From positions 806,001-870,000 of the forward strand of contig NZ_CP104275.1 in NCBI RefSeq assembly GCF_025244925.1: DNA of 64,000 nt. Direction: 5' to 3'. Positions 19,604-28,085 of this stretch are shown here, piece after piece; the stretch's first letter is position 1; each line of letters opens with the position of its first letter. The stretch comes from Arthrobacter zhaoxinii. GTDB lineage: Bacteria; Actinomycetota; Actinomycetes; Actinomycetales; Micrococcaceae. The position numbers and the translations under genes were made by a program. The notes under the pieces were generated by a model. That model had not been told where the DNA came from, did no database searches, and saw only the letters and a program-made list of their open reading frames with translations.

Positions 19604-20593
19604 ATGACTGTTCCGCTCTCCATTCTCGATCTCGCCATCATCGATGAGGGCGAGACCGCACGTGATTCCTTTGCTTCTTCACTGGCGCTGGCACAGGAAG
19701 CGGAAAAGCTCGGCTATACCCGCATTTGGTACGCCGAACACCACAACATGCCCACCATCGCTTCCTCCGCCACCAGTGTGCTGATCGGCTACATTGCCGC
19801 GCACACCCAGAGCATCCGGCTCGGCGCCGGCGGGGTTATGCTGCCCAATCATGCTCCGCTGACCATTGCTGAGCAGTTCGGCACCCTCGAAACGCTGTTC
19901 CCGGGCCGCATCGACCTTGGCCTCGGCCGTGCCCCCGGCACCGACCAGAAGACCCTGCATGCCCTGCGCCGGGACCACATGTCCTCGGACAGCTTCCCCC
20001 AGGACGTCCAGGAGCTGCAGGGCTACCTGAGCGGCAATACCCTGATTCCGGGCATCAACGCGACGCCGGGTGCAGGCACCAACGTGCCGCTGTACATCCT
20101 CGGTTCCTCCCTCTTCGGCGCCAAGCTGGCCGCCGCCCTGGGCCTGCCGTACTCCTTTGCCTCGCACTTCGCACCGCAGGCGCTGCAGGACGCCGTCACC
20201 ATTTACCGCCGCGACTTCAAGCCCTCGGCCCAGCTGGCCGAGCCGTACGTGATTGCCGGTGTGAACGTGGTGGCCGCCGAGACCACCGAAGAAGCGCAGC
20301 AGATGTTTGCCGATTCGCAGCGCCGCCGCGTCACCCAGCTCTTCGGCCGGGACCGCACCTTCACCGATGAAGAAGCTGATGCCATCCTTCAGTCGCCGGG
20401 CGGACAGCAGGTCAAGCAGATGGGCCGCTACTCGGCCGTCGGCAACCCCGGGGAAGTCCGGGACTACCTCGACTGGTTCACCGGACACGCGCAGGCGGAC
20501 GAACTGATCGTCGCCACCCAGACCGCCACGCTGGAATCGCGGCTCCGCTCGTTCCAGCTGCTCGCGGATGCTGCGCTGCCCGCAGGCGTCTGA
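19604..20593 (+). CDS. Luciferase-like (LLM) flavin-dependent oxidoreductase
   Basis: 329 residues, a bacterial luciferase-like barrel of the YhbW type: [75 protein letters not shown] and [17 protein letters not shown]. It should bind FMN or F420 in reduced form and oxidise or reduce an unknown small molecule. GAAAGG lies 9 nt before the ATG. It could be co-transcribed with the following thioesterase gene, 42 bp downstream, although that gene has its own possible -10. Confidence 0.9.
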   Translation: MTVPLSILDLAIIDEGETARDSFASSLALAQEAEKLGYTRIWYAEHHNMPTIASSATSVLIGYIAAHTQSIRLGAGGVMLPNHAPLTIAEQFGTLETLFPGRIDLGLGRAPGTDQKTLHALRRDHMSSDSFPQDVQELQGYLSGNTLIPGINATPGAGTNVPLYILGSSLFGAKLAAALGLPYSFASHFAPQALQDAVTIYRRDFKPSAQLAEPYVIAGVNVVAAETTEEAQQMFADSQRRRVTQLFGRDRTFTDEEADAILQSPGGQQVKQMGRYSAVGNPGEVRDYLDWFTGHAQADELIVATQTATLESRLRSFQLLADAALPAGV

Positions 20594-20635
20594 TCCCGTC
20601 CGCGGGGACTGTTAACGCTGTGCTAGATATGAAGG

Positions 20636-21106
20636 ATGAGCTCTAACTCCTACGTCATCTCCTGCTCCGTCGCTATGCGCTGGGGGGACATGGACGCTTA
20701 CGGTCATGTCAACAATGTTGAGATTGTCCGCATCCTTGAGGAAGCACGCGTGCATGCCTTCGGCCCTCCCGGCGGAACGGGAGGGCCGGGACAGCAGCCT
20801 GCCGTCCCGCTGTTCACTGATGTTCCGCCCGGCACCCAGTCCCTCGTCGTCGAGCACCGAATCCGGTACGTCGCCGAGCTGACGTACCGGAACATCCCCG
20901 CCGACGTCGACGTCTGGATCAGCGCGGTCAAGGGCGCCAGCCTCACCCTGGCCTACGTCATTCATGACCCGGTGACCGGCAAGGCCTGCGTGCGGGCCGA
21001 GACAACCCTTGCCTTCGTCGACGGCGCTACGGGGGCCCTGCAGCGCCTGACGGCGGCCCAGCGGGACATGGCGGCAGCGCACACCGGGCCTCCGCTCTTC
21101 GGCTGA
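20636..21106 (+). CDS. Acyl-CoA thioesterase (4HBT hotdog fold)
   Basis: 156 residues. The hotdog signature MRWGDMDAYGHVNNVEIVRILEEAR carries the catalytic-type Asp used by 4-hydroxybenzoyl-CoA thioesterase and YbgC-like enzymes, and EHRIRYVAELTYRNIPADVDVWI forms the second conserved strand pair. It would hydrolyse an acyl-CoA thioester. TAGATA (20624-20629) ends 6 nt before the ATG, so a leaderless message is possible; GAAGG directly adjoins the start and is too close to serve as a Shine-Dalgarno. Confidence 0.87.
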   Translation: MSSNSYVISCSVAMRWGDMDAYGHVNNVEIVRILEEARVHAFGPPGGTGGPGQQPAVPLFTDVPPGTQSLVVEHRIRYVAELTYRNIPADVDVWISAVKGASLTLAYVIHDPVTGKACVRAETTLAFVDGATGALQRLTAAQRDMAAAHTGPPLFG

Positions 21107-21221
21107 CGACAAGGCCGGTGGGCCCGGTGCAGGCCCGCGCCCCCTGTAACCGGCCGACGGCGGCCACTAGCATCTTCGGTAGCTACCGGAAGGTCCGTAC
21201 CGGAATCCTAGGAGATGCACC

Positions 21222-21767
21222 GTGTGGCACAACCTCGGCATCACCCCGTCCGAAGCACTCTGGGTCGTCTTGAGCGCCCTGGGCATATATGCCGCCTTCT
21301 CCCTGCTGGTCCGCGGCTTCGGGCAACGTGCCCTGGCCAGCTGGTCCACCTTGGACCGGGCGATCGTGATTGCCCTGGGGTCCGTCCTGGGCCGTGTTGT
21401 CCTCGGCTACACGCCCACGCTAGCGGCCGGCGTTATCGCGCTGGCCACCATGTTCGGAATGCTGCGGGTTGAAGGCTACCTGCGCAGAAGCGGGTACGGG
21501 GCCTACCTCACCAGCCAGCCGATCCTCCTGATGGCAGGAGAAGAGGTTGTCCAGGAGGGGCTCCGGAAGGCCCACATCCTCGAGGAGGAGCTGTACTTCC
21601 AGCTGCGGCAGTCCGGCATCCGGAATCTGTCCGAAGTGGCCGTGGCGGTCCTGGAATCCACGGGAGAGGTCAGCATCCTGCGCCGGGGCCAGCTGATTGA
21701 TCCCCTGCTGCTGAGCAGGGTGCCCAACCAGTCCCGCATTCCGCGGGAACTGCTGCAGCCGGAGTAG
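21222..21767 (+). CDS. DUF421 (YetF-like) membrane protein
   Basis: 181 residues. Three hydrophobic helices (about 12-30, 45-62 and 64-80) include the family block FSLLVRGFGQRALASWSTLDRAIVIALGSVLGRVVLGYTP, followed by a soluble C-terminal domain with GEEVVQEGLRKAHILEEELYFQLRQSGIRNLSEVAVAVLESTGEVSIL, the DUF421 core. The function of the family is not established; Bacillus YetF-type proteins sit in spores and membranes. GTG start with TAGGAGA 6 nt upstream. A 12-bp palindrome (21177-21188) lies in the leader region. Confidence 0.88.
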   Translation: MWHNLGITPSEALWVVLSALGIYAAFSLLVRGFGQRALASWSTLDRAIVIALGSVLGRVVLGYTPTLAAGVIALATMFGMLRVEGYLRRSGYGAYLTSQPILLMAGEEVVQEGLRKAHILEEELYFQLRQSGIRNLSEVAVAVLESTGEVSILRRGQLIDPLLLSRVPNQSRIPRELLQPE

Positions 21768-21885
21768 GGGCGGCCCGCCGGGCCGTGTCGCGGACGGGTC
21801 GCCTGGGCAGGTCTCCGCCGCTCTCCGGGTACGCTTCTGGCTACCTGCCCCTGAGACGGGCGCCACATTAGAGCAAAGGACCACC

Positions 21886-22653
21886 ATGCCCCTTTCACTC
21901 GACAAGGTCGCCGAAAAGGCGCCTTCCCTCCTCAGCCTCGCGAAGAACGCCTCAGCTGCCGTGGATATGTCCGGGCTGAACGGCCAGACCGCCAAGGTCG
22001 CCCTCGTACTGGACTTCTCCGCGTCCATGCACTCCCAGTATCGGTCCGGCGCCATGCAGCGGCTGGCCGAGAAGGTCCTGGCCCTGGCCACGCAGTTCGA
22101 CGACGACGGCGCCATCGACTTTTTCGTCTTCGACAGCGGCGCAGCGCATCTGGGCGAAATCAGCCTCGATGATTTCAGCGACGGCGTCTCCCGCCTGATC
22201 GGTAAGCGGCGGATGGGTACCACTAACTACGCTGCGGCCTTCCTGGCTGTCCGGGACCACTTTGGGTTTCCGGCGGCACTGAAGACATCAACGCGGAAGG
22301 GGCTGTTCGGCGGCCCGAAGAAGGTGGAGCCGGCAGCGGGCACTGTGCCCGCCGACCAGCCCGTCTACGCGCTCTTCCTGACGGACGGCGCTCCTGACAG
22401 CAAGCCTGCGGCCGTCAAGGCGCTGACCGAGGTCAGTACTACGCCGATCTTCTGGAAGTTCCTGTCCATCGGCCGCGAGGAGATGGCCTTCCTGCAGAAG
22501 CTTGACGATCTTGACGAACGCTTCATCGACAACGCCGACTACAAGGCCGTGGGCGACACCGACCAGCTGTCCGACACCGCCTTGTTTGAGGCCATGCTGG
22601 ACGAGTATCCGGCCTGGATTGCCGAGGCCCGTACCAAGGGCCTGATCAGGTAG
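21886..22653 (+). CDS. VWA domain protein (TerY/TerF-like)
   Basis: 255 residues. After about 35 N-terminal residues comes a von Willebrand type A domain with the metal-ion-dependent adhesion site DFSASM (residues 44-49), the threonine loop MGTTNYAAAF and LFLTDGAPD. The closing segment (STTPIFWKFLSIGREEMAFLQKLDDLD) is typical of the C-terminal VWA of tellurite-resistance TerF/TerY-like proteins. It has no signal peptide and is probably cytoplasmic. No other ter genes are near. AAAGGA lies 6 nt before the ATG. Confidence 0.85.
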   Translation: MPLSLDKVAEKAPSLLSLAKNASAAVDMSGLNGQTAKVALVLDFSASMHSQYRSGAMQRLAEKVLALATQFDDDGAIDFFVFDSGAAHLGEISLDDFSDGVSRLIGKRRMGTTNYAAAFLAVRDHFGFPAALKTSTRKGLFGGPKKVEPAAGTVPADQPVYALFLTDGAPDSKPAAVKALTEVSTTPIFWKFLSIGREEMAFLQKLDDLDERFIDNADYKAVGDTDQLSDTALFEAMLDEYPAWIAEARTKGLIR

Positions 22654-22699
22654 TACGGGGCCCCGGGGGAGTGGATTAGGCGTCCGGGCAAACCTCGTG

Positions 22700-22855
22700 T
22701 AGGCTGAAACGCAGTTGTTGTGTTGCGCATTTTGTATTTCAAGTGGCGAAACCCAATTGGTCTAGCTGCTTTTTCTGTAGAAGCGGTAAAGGAACACCGC
22801 GACTGAAACCGCCCGAAAGTCGGGATGTGTTTCGAATGCAGAAGGAATTAAAAAA
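22700..22855 (+). promoter_or_regulatory. Promoter and structured leader of the first csp gene
   Basis: A -10-like TAGGCT (22700-22705) precedes a leader of about 145 nt that is conserved with the second copy at 25240-25396. Two conserved hairpins: AGTGGC (22742-22747) pairs with GCTGCT (22765-22770) and is followed by T4; then GAAAC (22805-22809) with GTTTC (22829-22833) encloses CCCGA (22812-22816) paired with TCGGG (22820-22824). The ribosome-binding site GAAGGA (22841-22846) follows. The first hairpin plus T-run resembles an attenuator. A role in cold-responsive expression is inferred. Confidence 0.6.
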
Positions 22856-23059
22856 ATGGCTACAGGTACCGTGAAATGGTTCAACTCCGAAAAGGGCTTC
22901 GGCTTCATTGAGCCCGACGACGGCAGCGCCGACGTCTTCGCTCACTACTCCGCGATCAACTCCAACGGCTACAAGTCGCTGGACGAGAACCAGAAGGTTA
23001 GCTTCGACACCGAGCAGGGCCCCAAGGGCCCGCAGGCCTCGAACATCCAGGCCCTCTAA
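22856..23059 (+). CDS. cspA: Cold-shock protein (CspA family), copy 1
   Basis: 67 residues, one OB-fold cold-shock domain. RNP-1 is KGFGFIEP (about 16-23) and RNP-2 DVFAHYSAI (about 29-37). These proteins bind single-stranded RNA and act as RNA chaperones. The protein differs from copy 2 (25397-25600) at only a few positions (for example Ser/Ala 11, Asn/Ser 48, Lys/Arg 51, Asp/Glu 54, and the tail). A strong terminator follows at 23106. Confidence 0.97.
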   Translation: MATGTVKWFNSEKGFGFIEPDDGSADVFAHYSAINSNGYKSLDENQKVSFDTEQGPKGPQASNIQAL

Positions 23060-23105
23060 TTCTTTAGAGACCTTGTAACGGCCGCTTAGCGCGCCGATAC
23101 TACAT

Positions 23106-23140
23106 AGAGCAGGACGGGTTCTCCCGTCCTGCTCTTGTGT
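23106..23140 (+). terminator. Rho-independent terminator of csp copy 1
   Basis: 13-bp perfect stem 23106-23118 / 23123-23135 (AGAGCAGGACGGG and its complement), TTCT loop, then TTGTGTTT. Its GCAGGACGGG arm is shared with the terminator of csp copy 2. Confidence 0.9.
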
Positions 23141-23374
23141 TTAACCGGCACCACGCAGCGCGCACCCGGTACTGCGTCTTCGTGACTGTGAGTGCCGGCC
23201 CGGTTCGCCCGAGGTTCGGTTCGCTGTTACCGCATAGGCGCCCGGGGGTTCGAGCCCCCTTCCCGTGCAGGCGCCCGGGTTAGGCGGCTTTAATATTCCT
23301 GCGAGCTCTGCGAGCAAGGAATTTCGTTGCCGCCGTTCCGGGCGCCGGAGCGGGACCGCCGGAGCGGACAAGCC
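23141..23374. other. Intergenic region between csp terminator and glsA end
   Basis: No credible gene. It holds an 11-bp direct repeat AGGCGCCCGGG (23236-23246 and 23269-23279) and, between the two, a hairpin GGGGGTTCGAGCCCCC that resembles a tRNA T-arm. The rest of a tRNA cannot be folded around it. Confidence 0.5.
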
Positions 23375-25189
23375 TCAGTCGTGGATCCGCACAGCTGCTT
23401 CGCGCAGGTACTGCTCCACGCGGCTGTACGCATCCTGCGTCAGGGCCTTCCACAGGTTCATGCTCAGCACCGGGTCCTTCTCGGCCAGTTCGTCGATGGC
23501 GTCCGCTGTCAGAACCTTGACCTTCACCGGCCCCGACGCCTTGACGGTGGTCTCCTGGCGCTTGTCCTCGCCCATCGCCATTTCGCCGAACGTCATACCC
23601 GGACCCAGAGTGGCGAGTTTGACCCTGCTGCCGTCCGGGCCGGGCATGGAGGTGGTGATGTGCCCGGACACGATGAAGAAGACACCACCGAACCGCTGGC
23701 CCACGCGCCGGACCACATCGCCGTCGTCGTACGTGCGGTCCTCCATCATGTGCTGGAGCAGCTGTGCTTCTTCGGGGTCCAGAGGGCTGAGCGCGGGGGA
23801 ATCCGCAGGGTCGATGGTGTCCGGCAGGACCAGCTCGGTGCCGTGGCCTTCCAGCATTCTGTTCTCGCACCACTCGATTGCCGCCGACCGCATGGTGAAG
23901 GACGCTGTCTCCCGGCCCAGCTCCTGCAGGGCCTCGGTGACCGACCCCTCGATGTCCACCAGCGCCAGCTCACGCCCGCTTTGGCGGAGCATGTCTTCGG
24001 CCTCGGCAATCAGCCGGATGGCGACGTCGGACACCTCGTCGACGCTGCGCAGATCGGCGACTACGAGTTCGACGTCGTCGGGCAGATCGGTCAGTGCCCG
24101 CACCATGGATTCAGCGCCGGCGAAAAGCAGGTCGCCGTTGAGCTCGATGATCTGCGCGCGGTGGCCGTGCTCGGCGAGGATCTCCGCGGCCTCGTCCGTC
24201 CGCCGGATGCCGGAGGGGGTCGAGGTGATGTCGTAGATGGCCCGGATGGCGGAACGGCCGGTGCGTGCAGCCCGGACGAAGTGCAGCCCGAGATCGTGCG
24301 AAAGCCGCTGGCTGACCGCAACTCCGCGGACACTGTTGCCGTGCTCGTCCAGGGGCGGGGAGTAGACGGCCAGGCCAACCTGGCCGGGCAGGACGGCGAG
24401 GATGCCGCCGGCCACTCCGGACTTGGCCGGCATGCCGACGCTGCTGATCCACGATCCGGCGTCGTCGTACATGCCGCAGGTGGTCATCACTGACAGGACG
24501 CGTTCCACCGAAGCGAGGTCCAGGACCTCGTCGCCGGAGAGCGGGTGGCGGCCGCTGTTGGCCAGGGTCGCGGCCATCAGGGCGAGGTCCCGCGCATTGA
24601 CCATGACCGAGCACTGCCGGAAGTAGTCCTTGATGATGGGGGCCGGATCGGATTCGATGATGCCGAAGGAACGCAGCAGGTAGCCCAGGGCGGTGTTGCG
24701 GTGGCCGGACCGCAGCTCGGAGGTGTAGATGCGCTGGCTGACGTCGAGGTCGCGTCCGGCGAAGGCGGAGTAGGTATCCAGGATGCGCTTGAAGCGGGAC
24801 CGGCCGCCGGATCCCTTCACCAGGGAGGTGGCGGTCAGGGCGCCGGCGTTGATCATGGCGTTGGCGGGCCGGCCGGTCCCTTCGGCCAGGGAGATTTCGT
24901 TGAAGGAATCGCCGGACGGTTCCACGTCCACCTTCTCGTCCACGGCCTCCATGCCCAGGTCGGCGAGGGCCAACGCATAGGTGAAGGGTTTGGAGATGGA
25001 CTGGATGCTGAACTCCTCGCGCGTATCGCCCACCTCATAGACAAAGCCGTCAGCTGTGGCCAGTGCTATCCCGAAGCAGTCGGGGTTGACGTTGGCCATG
25101 GCCGGAATGGCGCTGTACGGTTTGCCGTCTTTCAAACCGGCTATCTCGGCGTGGATCCTGCGCAGGTAGTTCTCGATCGGGGAGTCCAT
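23375..25189 (-). CDS. glsA: Glutaminase A fused to STAS and cyclic-nucleotide-binding domains
   Basis: 604 residues, about twice a normal bacterial glutaminase. Residues 1-310 are the serine beta-lactamase-like glutaminase with the S64-I-S-K67 active-site motif (FSIQSISKPFTYA), NAMINAGAL, RNTALGYLLRSFG and AKSGVAGGI; it hydrolyses glutamine to glutamate and ammonia. Residues about 325-435 form a STAS domain (IIELNGDLLFAGAESMVRAL, VELVVADLRSVDEVSDVA). Residues about 465-600 form a CRP-like cyclic nucleotide-binding domain (YDDGDVVRRVGQRFGGVFFIVSGHI, FGEMAMGE). The CNB phosphate-binding region has FGEMAMGEDKRQETTV, in which the usual Arg-Ser/Thr pair is replaced. The fusion suggests allosteric control. 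It is convergent with csp copy 1 and divergent from csp copy 2. Confidence 0.93.
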   Translation of the reverse strand: MDSPIENYLRRIHAEIAGLKDGKPYSAIPAMANVNPDCFGIALATADGFVYEVGDTREEFSIQSISKPFTYALALADLGMEAVDEKVDVEPSGDSFNEISLAEGTGRPANAMINAGALTATSLVKGSGGRSRFKRILDTYSAFAGRDLDVSQRIYTSELRSGHRNTALGYLLRSFGIIESDPAPIIKDYFRQCSVMVNARDLALMAATLANSGRHPLSGDEVLDLASVERVLSVMTTCGMYDDAGSWISSVGMPAKSGVAGGILAVLPGQVGLAVYSPPLDEHGNSVRGVAVSQRLSHDLGLHFVRAARTGRSAIRAIYDITSTPSGIRRTDEAAEILAEHGHRAQIIELNGDLLFAGAESMVRALTDLPDDVELVVADLRSVDEVSDVAIRLIAEAEDMLRQSGRELALVDIEGSVTEALQELGRETASFTMRSAAIEWCENRMLEGHGTELVLPDTIDPADSPALSPLDPEEAQLLQHMMEDRTYDDGDVVRRVGQRFGGVFFIVSGHITTSMPGPDGSRVKLATLGPGMTFGEMAMGEDKRQETTVKASGPVKVKVLTADAIDELAEKDPVLSMNLWKALTQDAYSRVEQYLREAAVRIHD

Positions 25190-25216
25190 ACTTCAAGCCT
25201 AGGGGCTGGCGGAGGG

Positions 25217-25245
25217 GTGACTCTCCACGAGGGTCGCGGTATACT
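25217..25245 (+). promoter_or_regulatory. Promoter of csp copy 2
   Basis: GTGACT (25217-25222), a 17-bp spacer, TATACT (25240-25245): close to the housekeeping-sigma consensus. Predicted transcription start at about 25252, giving a leader of about 145 nt. Confidence 0.7.
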
Positions 25246-25396
25246 TTTTCTTGTTGCAGTGTTGTGCAATTTGTACGTTCAAGCGGCGAAACCCAGATCT
25301 AGGGCCAGCCGCTTTTTCTGTATTTTGCACGGAAGGCACTGCAGCGTGAAACTCCCCGAAGGTCGGGGCAGGTTTCGTTCAGAAGGATGATTAAAA
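25246..25396 (+). promoter_or_regulatory. Structured leader of the second csp gene
   Basis: Same architecture as the leader at 22700-22855. Hairpin 1: AGCGGC (25282-25287) with GCCGCT (25308-25313), followed by T5. Hairpin 2: GAAAC (25348-25352) with GTTTC (25372-25376) around CCCCGA (25354-25359) / TCGGGG (25363-25368). In hairpin 1 the bases that differ from copy 1 preserve pairing (C-G pairs here, G-U wobbles there). AGAAGGA at 25381-25387 is the ribosome-binding site. Confidence 0.65.
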
Positions 25397-25600
25397 ATGG
25401 CAACAGGTACCGTGAAATGGTTCAACGCTGAAAAGGGCTTCGGCTTCATCGAGCCCGATGATGGCAGCGCTGATGTTTTCGCCCACTACTCCGCTATCAA
25501 CTCCAGTGGCTACCGGTCTCTCGAAGAGAACCAGAAGGTCACGTTCGACACCGAGCAGGGCCCCAAGGGTCCGCAGGCGGTAAACATCCAGGCTGTCTAA
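25397..25600 (+). CDS. cspA: Cold-shock protein (CspA family), copy 2
   Basis: 67 residues with the same OB-fold and RNP motifs as copy 1 ([17 protein letters not shown]). The coding sequences are also very alike, so the two are recent duplicates or are kept similar by gene conversion, and the copied unit includes promoter region, leader, gene and terminator arm. It lies divergent from glsA across 207 bp. Confidence 0.97.
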   Translation: MATGTVKWFNAEKGFGFIEPDDGSADVFAHYSAINSSGYRSLEENQKVTFDTEQGPKGPQAVNIQAV

Positions 25601-25641
25601 TAAGACATTAGGTCCGTTTCACGGGCCGGCTTGAATCAGGG

Positions 25642-25672
25642 GCAGGACGGGATTAATTCCCGTCCTGCTTTT
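25642..25672. terminator. Terminator shared by csp copy 2 and the convergent GntR gene
   Basis: 11-bp stem 25642-25652 / 25658-25668 (GCAGGACGGGA and its complement), TTAAT loop, followed by TTTTGTTTTG on the plus strand. The stop codon of the minus-strand regulator lies across the loop, so the last codons of that gene are part of the stem. Confidence 0.85.
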
Positions 25673-26453
25673 GTTTTGCCTGCTCATTTAAAGCGATGTC
25701 TTCCGGACCGGAGCGGTGAAGAGCGTCTTCCAACAGCTCCAAATCAATGCGGGCATGCATGCGACCAAGATCACCCGCTTCAGCGGGCCGCCCGCCGATG
25801 ATGGCGGACACGAGCTTCTCATGATCGAGCAGGGCACGCTGCTCCATTTGGCGCATCCCTTCGGCATCTCCCCAGGGATGCCGGGGTGCCGATATGCTGA
25901 CCCGCGCCTCGAGATCCAGCAGCAGCGTGGAGAGCGTCAGGTTGTGCGCCGCGGCGCAGATGGCGAGGTGGAGCTGTTCGTCAGCCTGCTGTGACTCCAG
26001 TCCCGAGGCTGCGCGGCGGAAAGCCTCAAGGCTTTGTTCCAGCAGGGCTGCGTCGGATGCTGTGCGGTTCTCTGCGGCCGCCCGGCACACGGCACCCTGC
26101 AGGTGGGCTATGGCCTCGGAAGTGTCCTTCAATACTTCCCAGCGGCTTCCCAATACCCGGTGGACCGCCGGCCGGGAGGAGGAGGCCGCGGAGGCCGGCA
26201 GCTCATTCACGAAAGAGCCGCCGCCCCGGCCCCGCTGGGTCCGCAGCAGGCCCTGCCCGACGAGACGGGAAATTGCGGCACGGACGGTCATCCGTCCCAC
26301 CTGCAACGACGCCGCCAGGTCCCGTTCGGAGGGAAGCCTGGAGCCCGGCAGATACTCACCAACCGCTATCGCCGTGATGAGCCGGTCTGCTATGTCGTCA
26401 ACACGCGTCGAGGTTTCAAGCGGGGTGTCCAGGCCGCCGACGCTGCCGCTCAT
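25653..26453 (-). CDS. GntR/FadR family regulator (FCD-type)
   Basis: 266 residues. N-terminal winged helix (about 17-85: RVDDIADRLITAIAVGEYLPGSRLPSERDLAASLQVGRMTVRAAISRLVGQGLLRTQRGRGGGSFV) followed by an all-helical C-terminal ligand domain (AVCRAAAENRTASDAALLEQSLEAF, DEQLHLAICAAAHNLTL, DHEKLVSAIIGGRPAEA). ATG 26453 has AGGAGGA 5 nt upstream; the frame is open 47 codons further, but through the promoter region. It diverges from the APC permease and formamidase genes, which are its likely targets, with the palindrome at 26513-26540 as a candidate operator. Confidence 0.87.
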   Translation of the reverse strand: MSGSVGGLDTPLETSTRVDDIADRLITAIAVGEYLPGSRLPSERDLAASLQVGRMTVRAAISRLVGQGLLRTQRGRGGGSFVNELPASAASSSRPAVHRVLGSRWEVLKDTSEAIAHLQGAVCRAAAENRTASDAALLEQSLEAFRRAASGLESQQADEQLHLAICAAAHNLTLSTLLLDLEARVSISAPRHPWGDAEGMRQMEQRALLDHEKLVSAIIGGRPAEAGDLGRMHARIDLELLEDALHRSGPEDIALNEQAKQKQDGN

Positions 26454-26512
26454 GGTCCTCCTCCTGGTTCCGCCGCATCGCTGTCCCCGGAAGCGGAGCG
26501 AATTCGGCACGC

Positions 26513-26540
26513 ACGTAATAAACATTGTAATGACGTTATT
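26513..26540. promoter_or_regulatory. AT-rich nested palindrome, candidate operator for the GntR regulator
   Basis: AATAA-a-CATT-gt-AATG-acg-TTATT (26517-26540): two nested inverted arms in an otherwise GC-rich intergenic region. On the minus strand it contains TACAAT (26529-26524), a good -10 for the regulator itself, so binding there would give autorepression. Inference from position and symmetry. Confidence 0.5.
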
Positions 26541-26656
26541 GGTCTTGTTTCGATACCTTTCCTCGGCCATGATGGCTCTCGCCGGGATCGGCACGTGCCG
26601 TCTCGGTGAGTGCCCCGGCAGAAGTGGCCACCTCCCCTGAACGAAAGTGCAAAGCC

Positions 26657-28081
26657 ATGAACCGATCCGCCGGCTCCGCAGAGCGGGACGCCCAGCAGGA
26701 GCTGGAATCCCTGGGCTATAAACAGGAACTACGACGTTCGGTCTCGACTGCCGATCTGCTGATTTACGGCTTGATCTTTATGCTGCCCATCGCGCCCTGG
26801 GCCATCTTCGGTACGGTCTACAACGCCTCCGAGGGCATGGTGCCGCTGGTGTACCTCATCGGGCTGATCGCGATGATCTTCACCGCCCTGGCCTATGGGC
26901 AAATGGCCAAGTCCATCCCGCTGGCCGGATCGGTGTTCTCCTACGTTGGGCGCGGCATCCACCCCAATGCCGGGTTTTTCGCCGGCTGGGCCATCCTGCT
27001 GGATTACCTGCTGGTACCCACGCTGCTCTACGTGTTCGCTGCCGAGTCCATGGTGGGTATCTTCCCGGGGACGCCGCGCTGGCTGTGGGCGCTCATTTTT
27101 GTAGCCATCAATACGGTCATCAATCTGTCCGGGGTCAGCTCGATCAAGATCATGAACCGTGTGTTCCTTGCCGTGGAGCTGGCCTTCATCGTGATCTTCG
27201 TGGTCATCGCCGTCACGGCATTGAACAACGGCACGGTTCCGGGCGCGGAACTGACCATGGAACCCCTCTGGGATCCGGAGAAGGTCTCCGGTCCGCTCAT
27301 CGCCGCGGCGTTGTCCATCGCCGTCCTGAGTTTCCTCGGGTTCGACGGTATCTCCACCATGAGCGAGGAATCCACCGGCGGCCGCAGCTCCGCAGGCAAA
27401 GCCATGGTGGGCGCCCTGATCATTGTCGCTTCCTGTTTCATCCTGCAGACCTGGCTGGCCAGCGCCCTGGCAGGCGGCCGGGACTCCTTCAGCGACGACG
27501 AGGTGGGCAATGCCTTCTTCACCGTGGTGGAGGCAGCCTCCAGCAGCGGCTGGGCGACGGCCTTCTTCGCCGTCAACGTAGTGGCCGTCGGTATTGCCAA
27601 CGCCATGGCGGCCCAGGCCGCCACTTCCCGCCTGCTGTACTCGATGAGCCGGGACCGGCAGCTGCCGGCCTTCCTCAACCGGATCAACGGACGCCGGGTG
27701 CCGCAAAACGCCATCCTGCTGGTGTCCGGCATCTCAGCCGTTCTGGTCCTGTTCTTTGTGGGCCAGATCGACCTCATTTCATCCCTGGTGAATTTCGGTG
27801 CGCTGTTCGGATTCATGCTGCTGCACCTCTCCGTTATCGGGCTTTACGTTGTGCGCCGGAAGTCCCGGAACTACCTCCTTCATCTGGCCGTTCCGGTGAC
27901 CGGATTCCTGATCATCGGCTACGTCCTGTTCAACGCCAATACGGAGGCGAAGGTGGGCGGCCTTGCGTGGCTTGCCATCGGAGCCTGCGTTTTCCTTTAC
28001 TACCGCGCCACCGGGCGCAAGACCGAACTGTCCGCGGAGGACGCCGCCCCGGCTGACCTCGCAGACGAGCGAAAGGCATAG
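26657..28081 (+). CDS. APC family amino acid/amine permease
   Basis: 474 residues with about 12 transmembrane helices. Typical APC segments: STADLLIYGLIFMLPIAPWAIFGTVYNASEGMVPLVYLIG (TM1-2), SIPLAGSVFSYVGRGIHPNAGFFAGWAILLDYLLVPTLLY, SFLGFDGISTMSEES in TM6, and AAQAATSRLLYSMSRDRQLPAFLNRI. It resembles putrescine or amino-acid importers. Its stop codon lies 4 bp before the formamidase gene, so the permease probably brings in an amide or an amine related to that enzyme's substrate. I favour ATG 26657; GTG 26606 in the same frame is possible. Confidence 0.88.
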   Translation: MNRSAGSAERDAQQELESLGYKQELRRSVSTADLLIYGLIFMLPIAPWAIFGTVYNASEGMVPLVYLIGLIAMIFTALAYGQMAKSIPLAGSVFSYVGRGIHPNAGFFAGWAILLDYLLVPTLLYVFAAESMVGIFPGTPRWLWALIFVAINTVINLSGVSSIKIMNRVFLAVELAFIVIFVVIAVTALNNGTVPGAELTMEPLWDPEKVSGPLIAAALSIAVLSFLGFDGISTMSEESTGGRSSAGKAMVGALIIVASCFILQTWLASALAGGRDSFSDDEVGNAFFTVVEAASSSGWATAFFAVNVVAVGIANAMAAQAATSRLLYSMSRDRQLPAFLNRINGRRVPQNAILLVSGISAVLVLFFVGQIDLISSLVNFGALFGFMLLHLSVIGLYVVRRKSRNYLLHLAVPVTGFLIIGYVLFNANTEAKVGGLAWLAIGACVFLYYRATGRKTELSAEDAAPADLADERKA

Positions 28082-28085
28082 CACG

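Noticed and set aside
23236..23280. A tRNA-like T-arm (GGGGGTTCGAGCCCCC) near the end of glsA
   Set aside because: No acceptor stem, D-arm or anticodon arm can be folded around it; perhaps a tRNA remnant or chance, so not annotated as a tRNA or attachment site.
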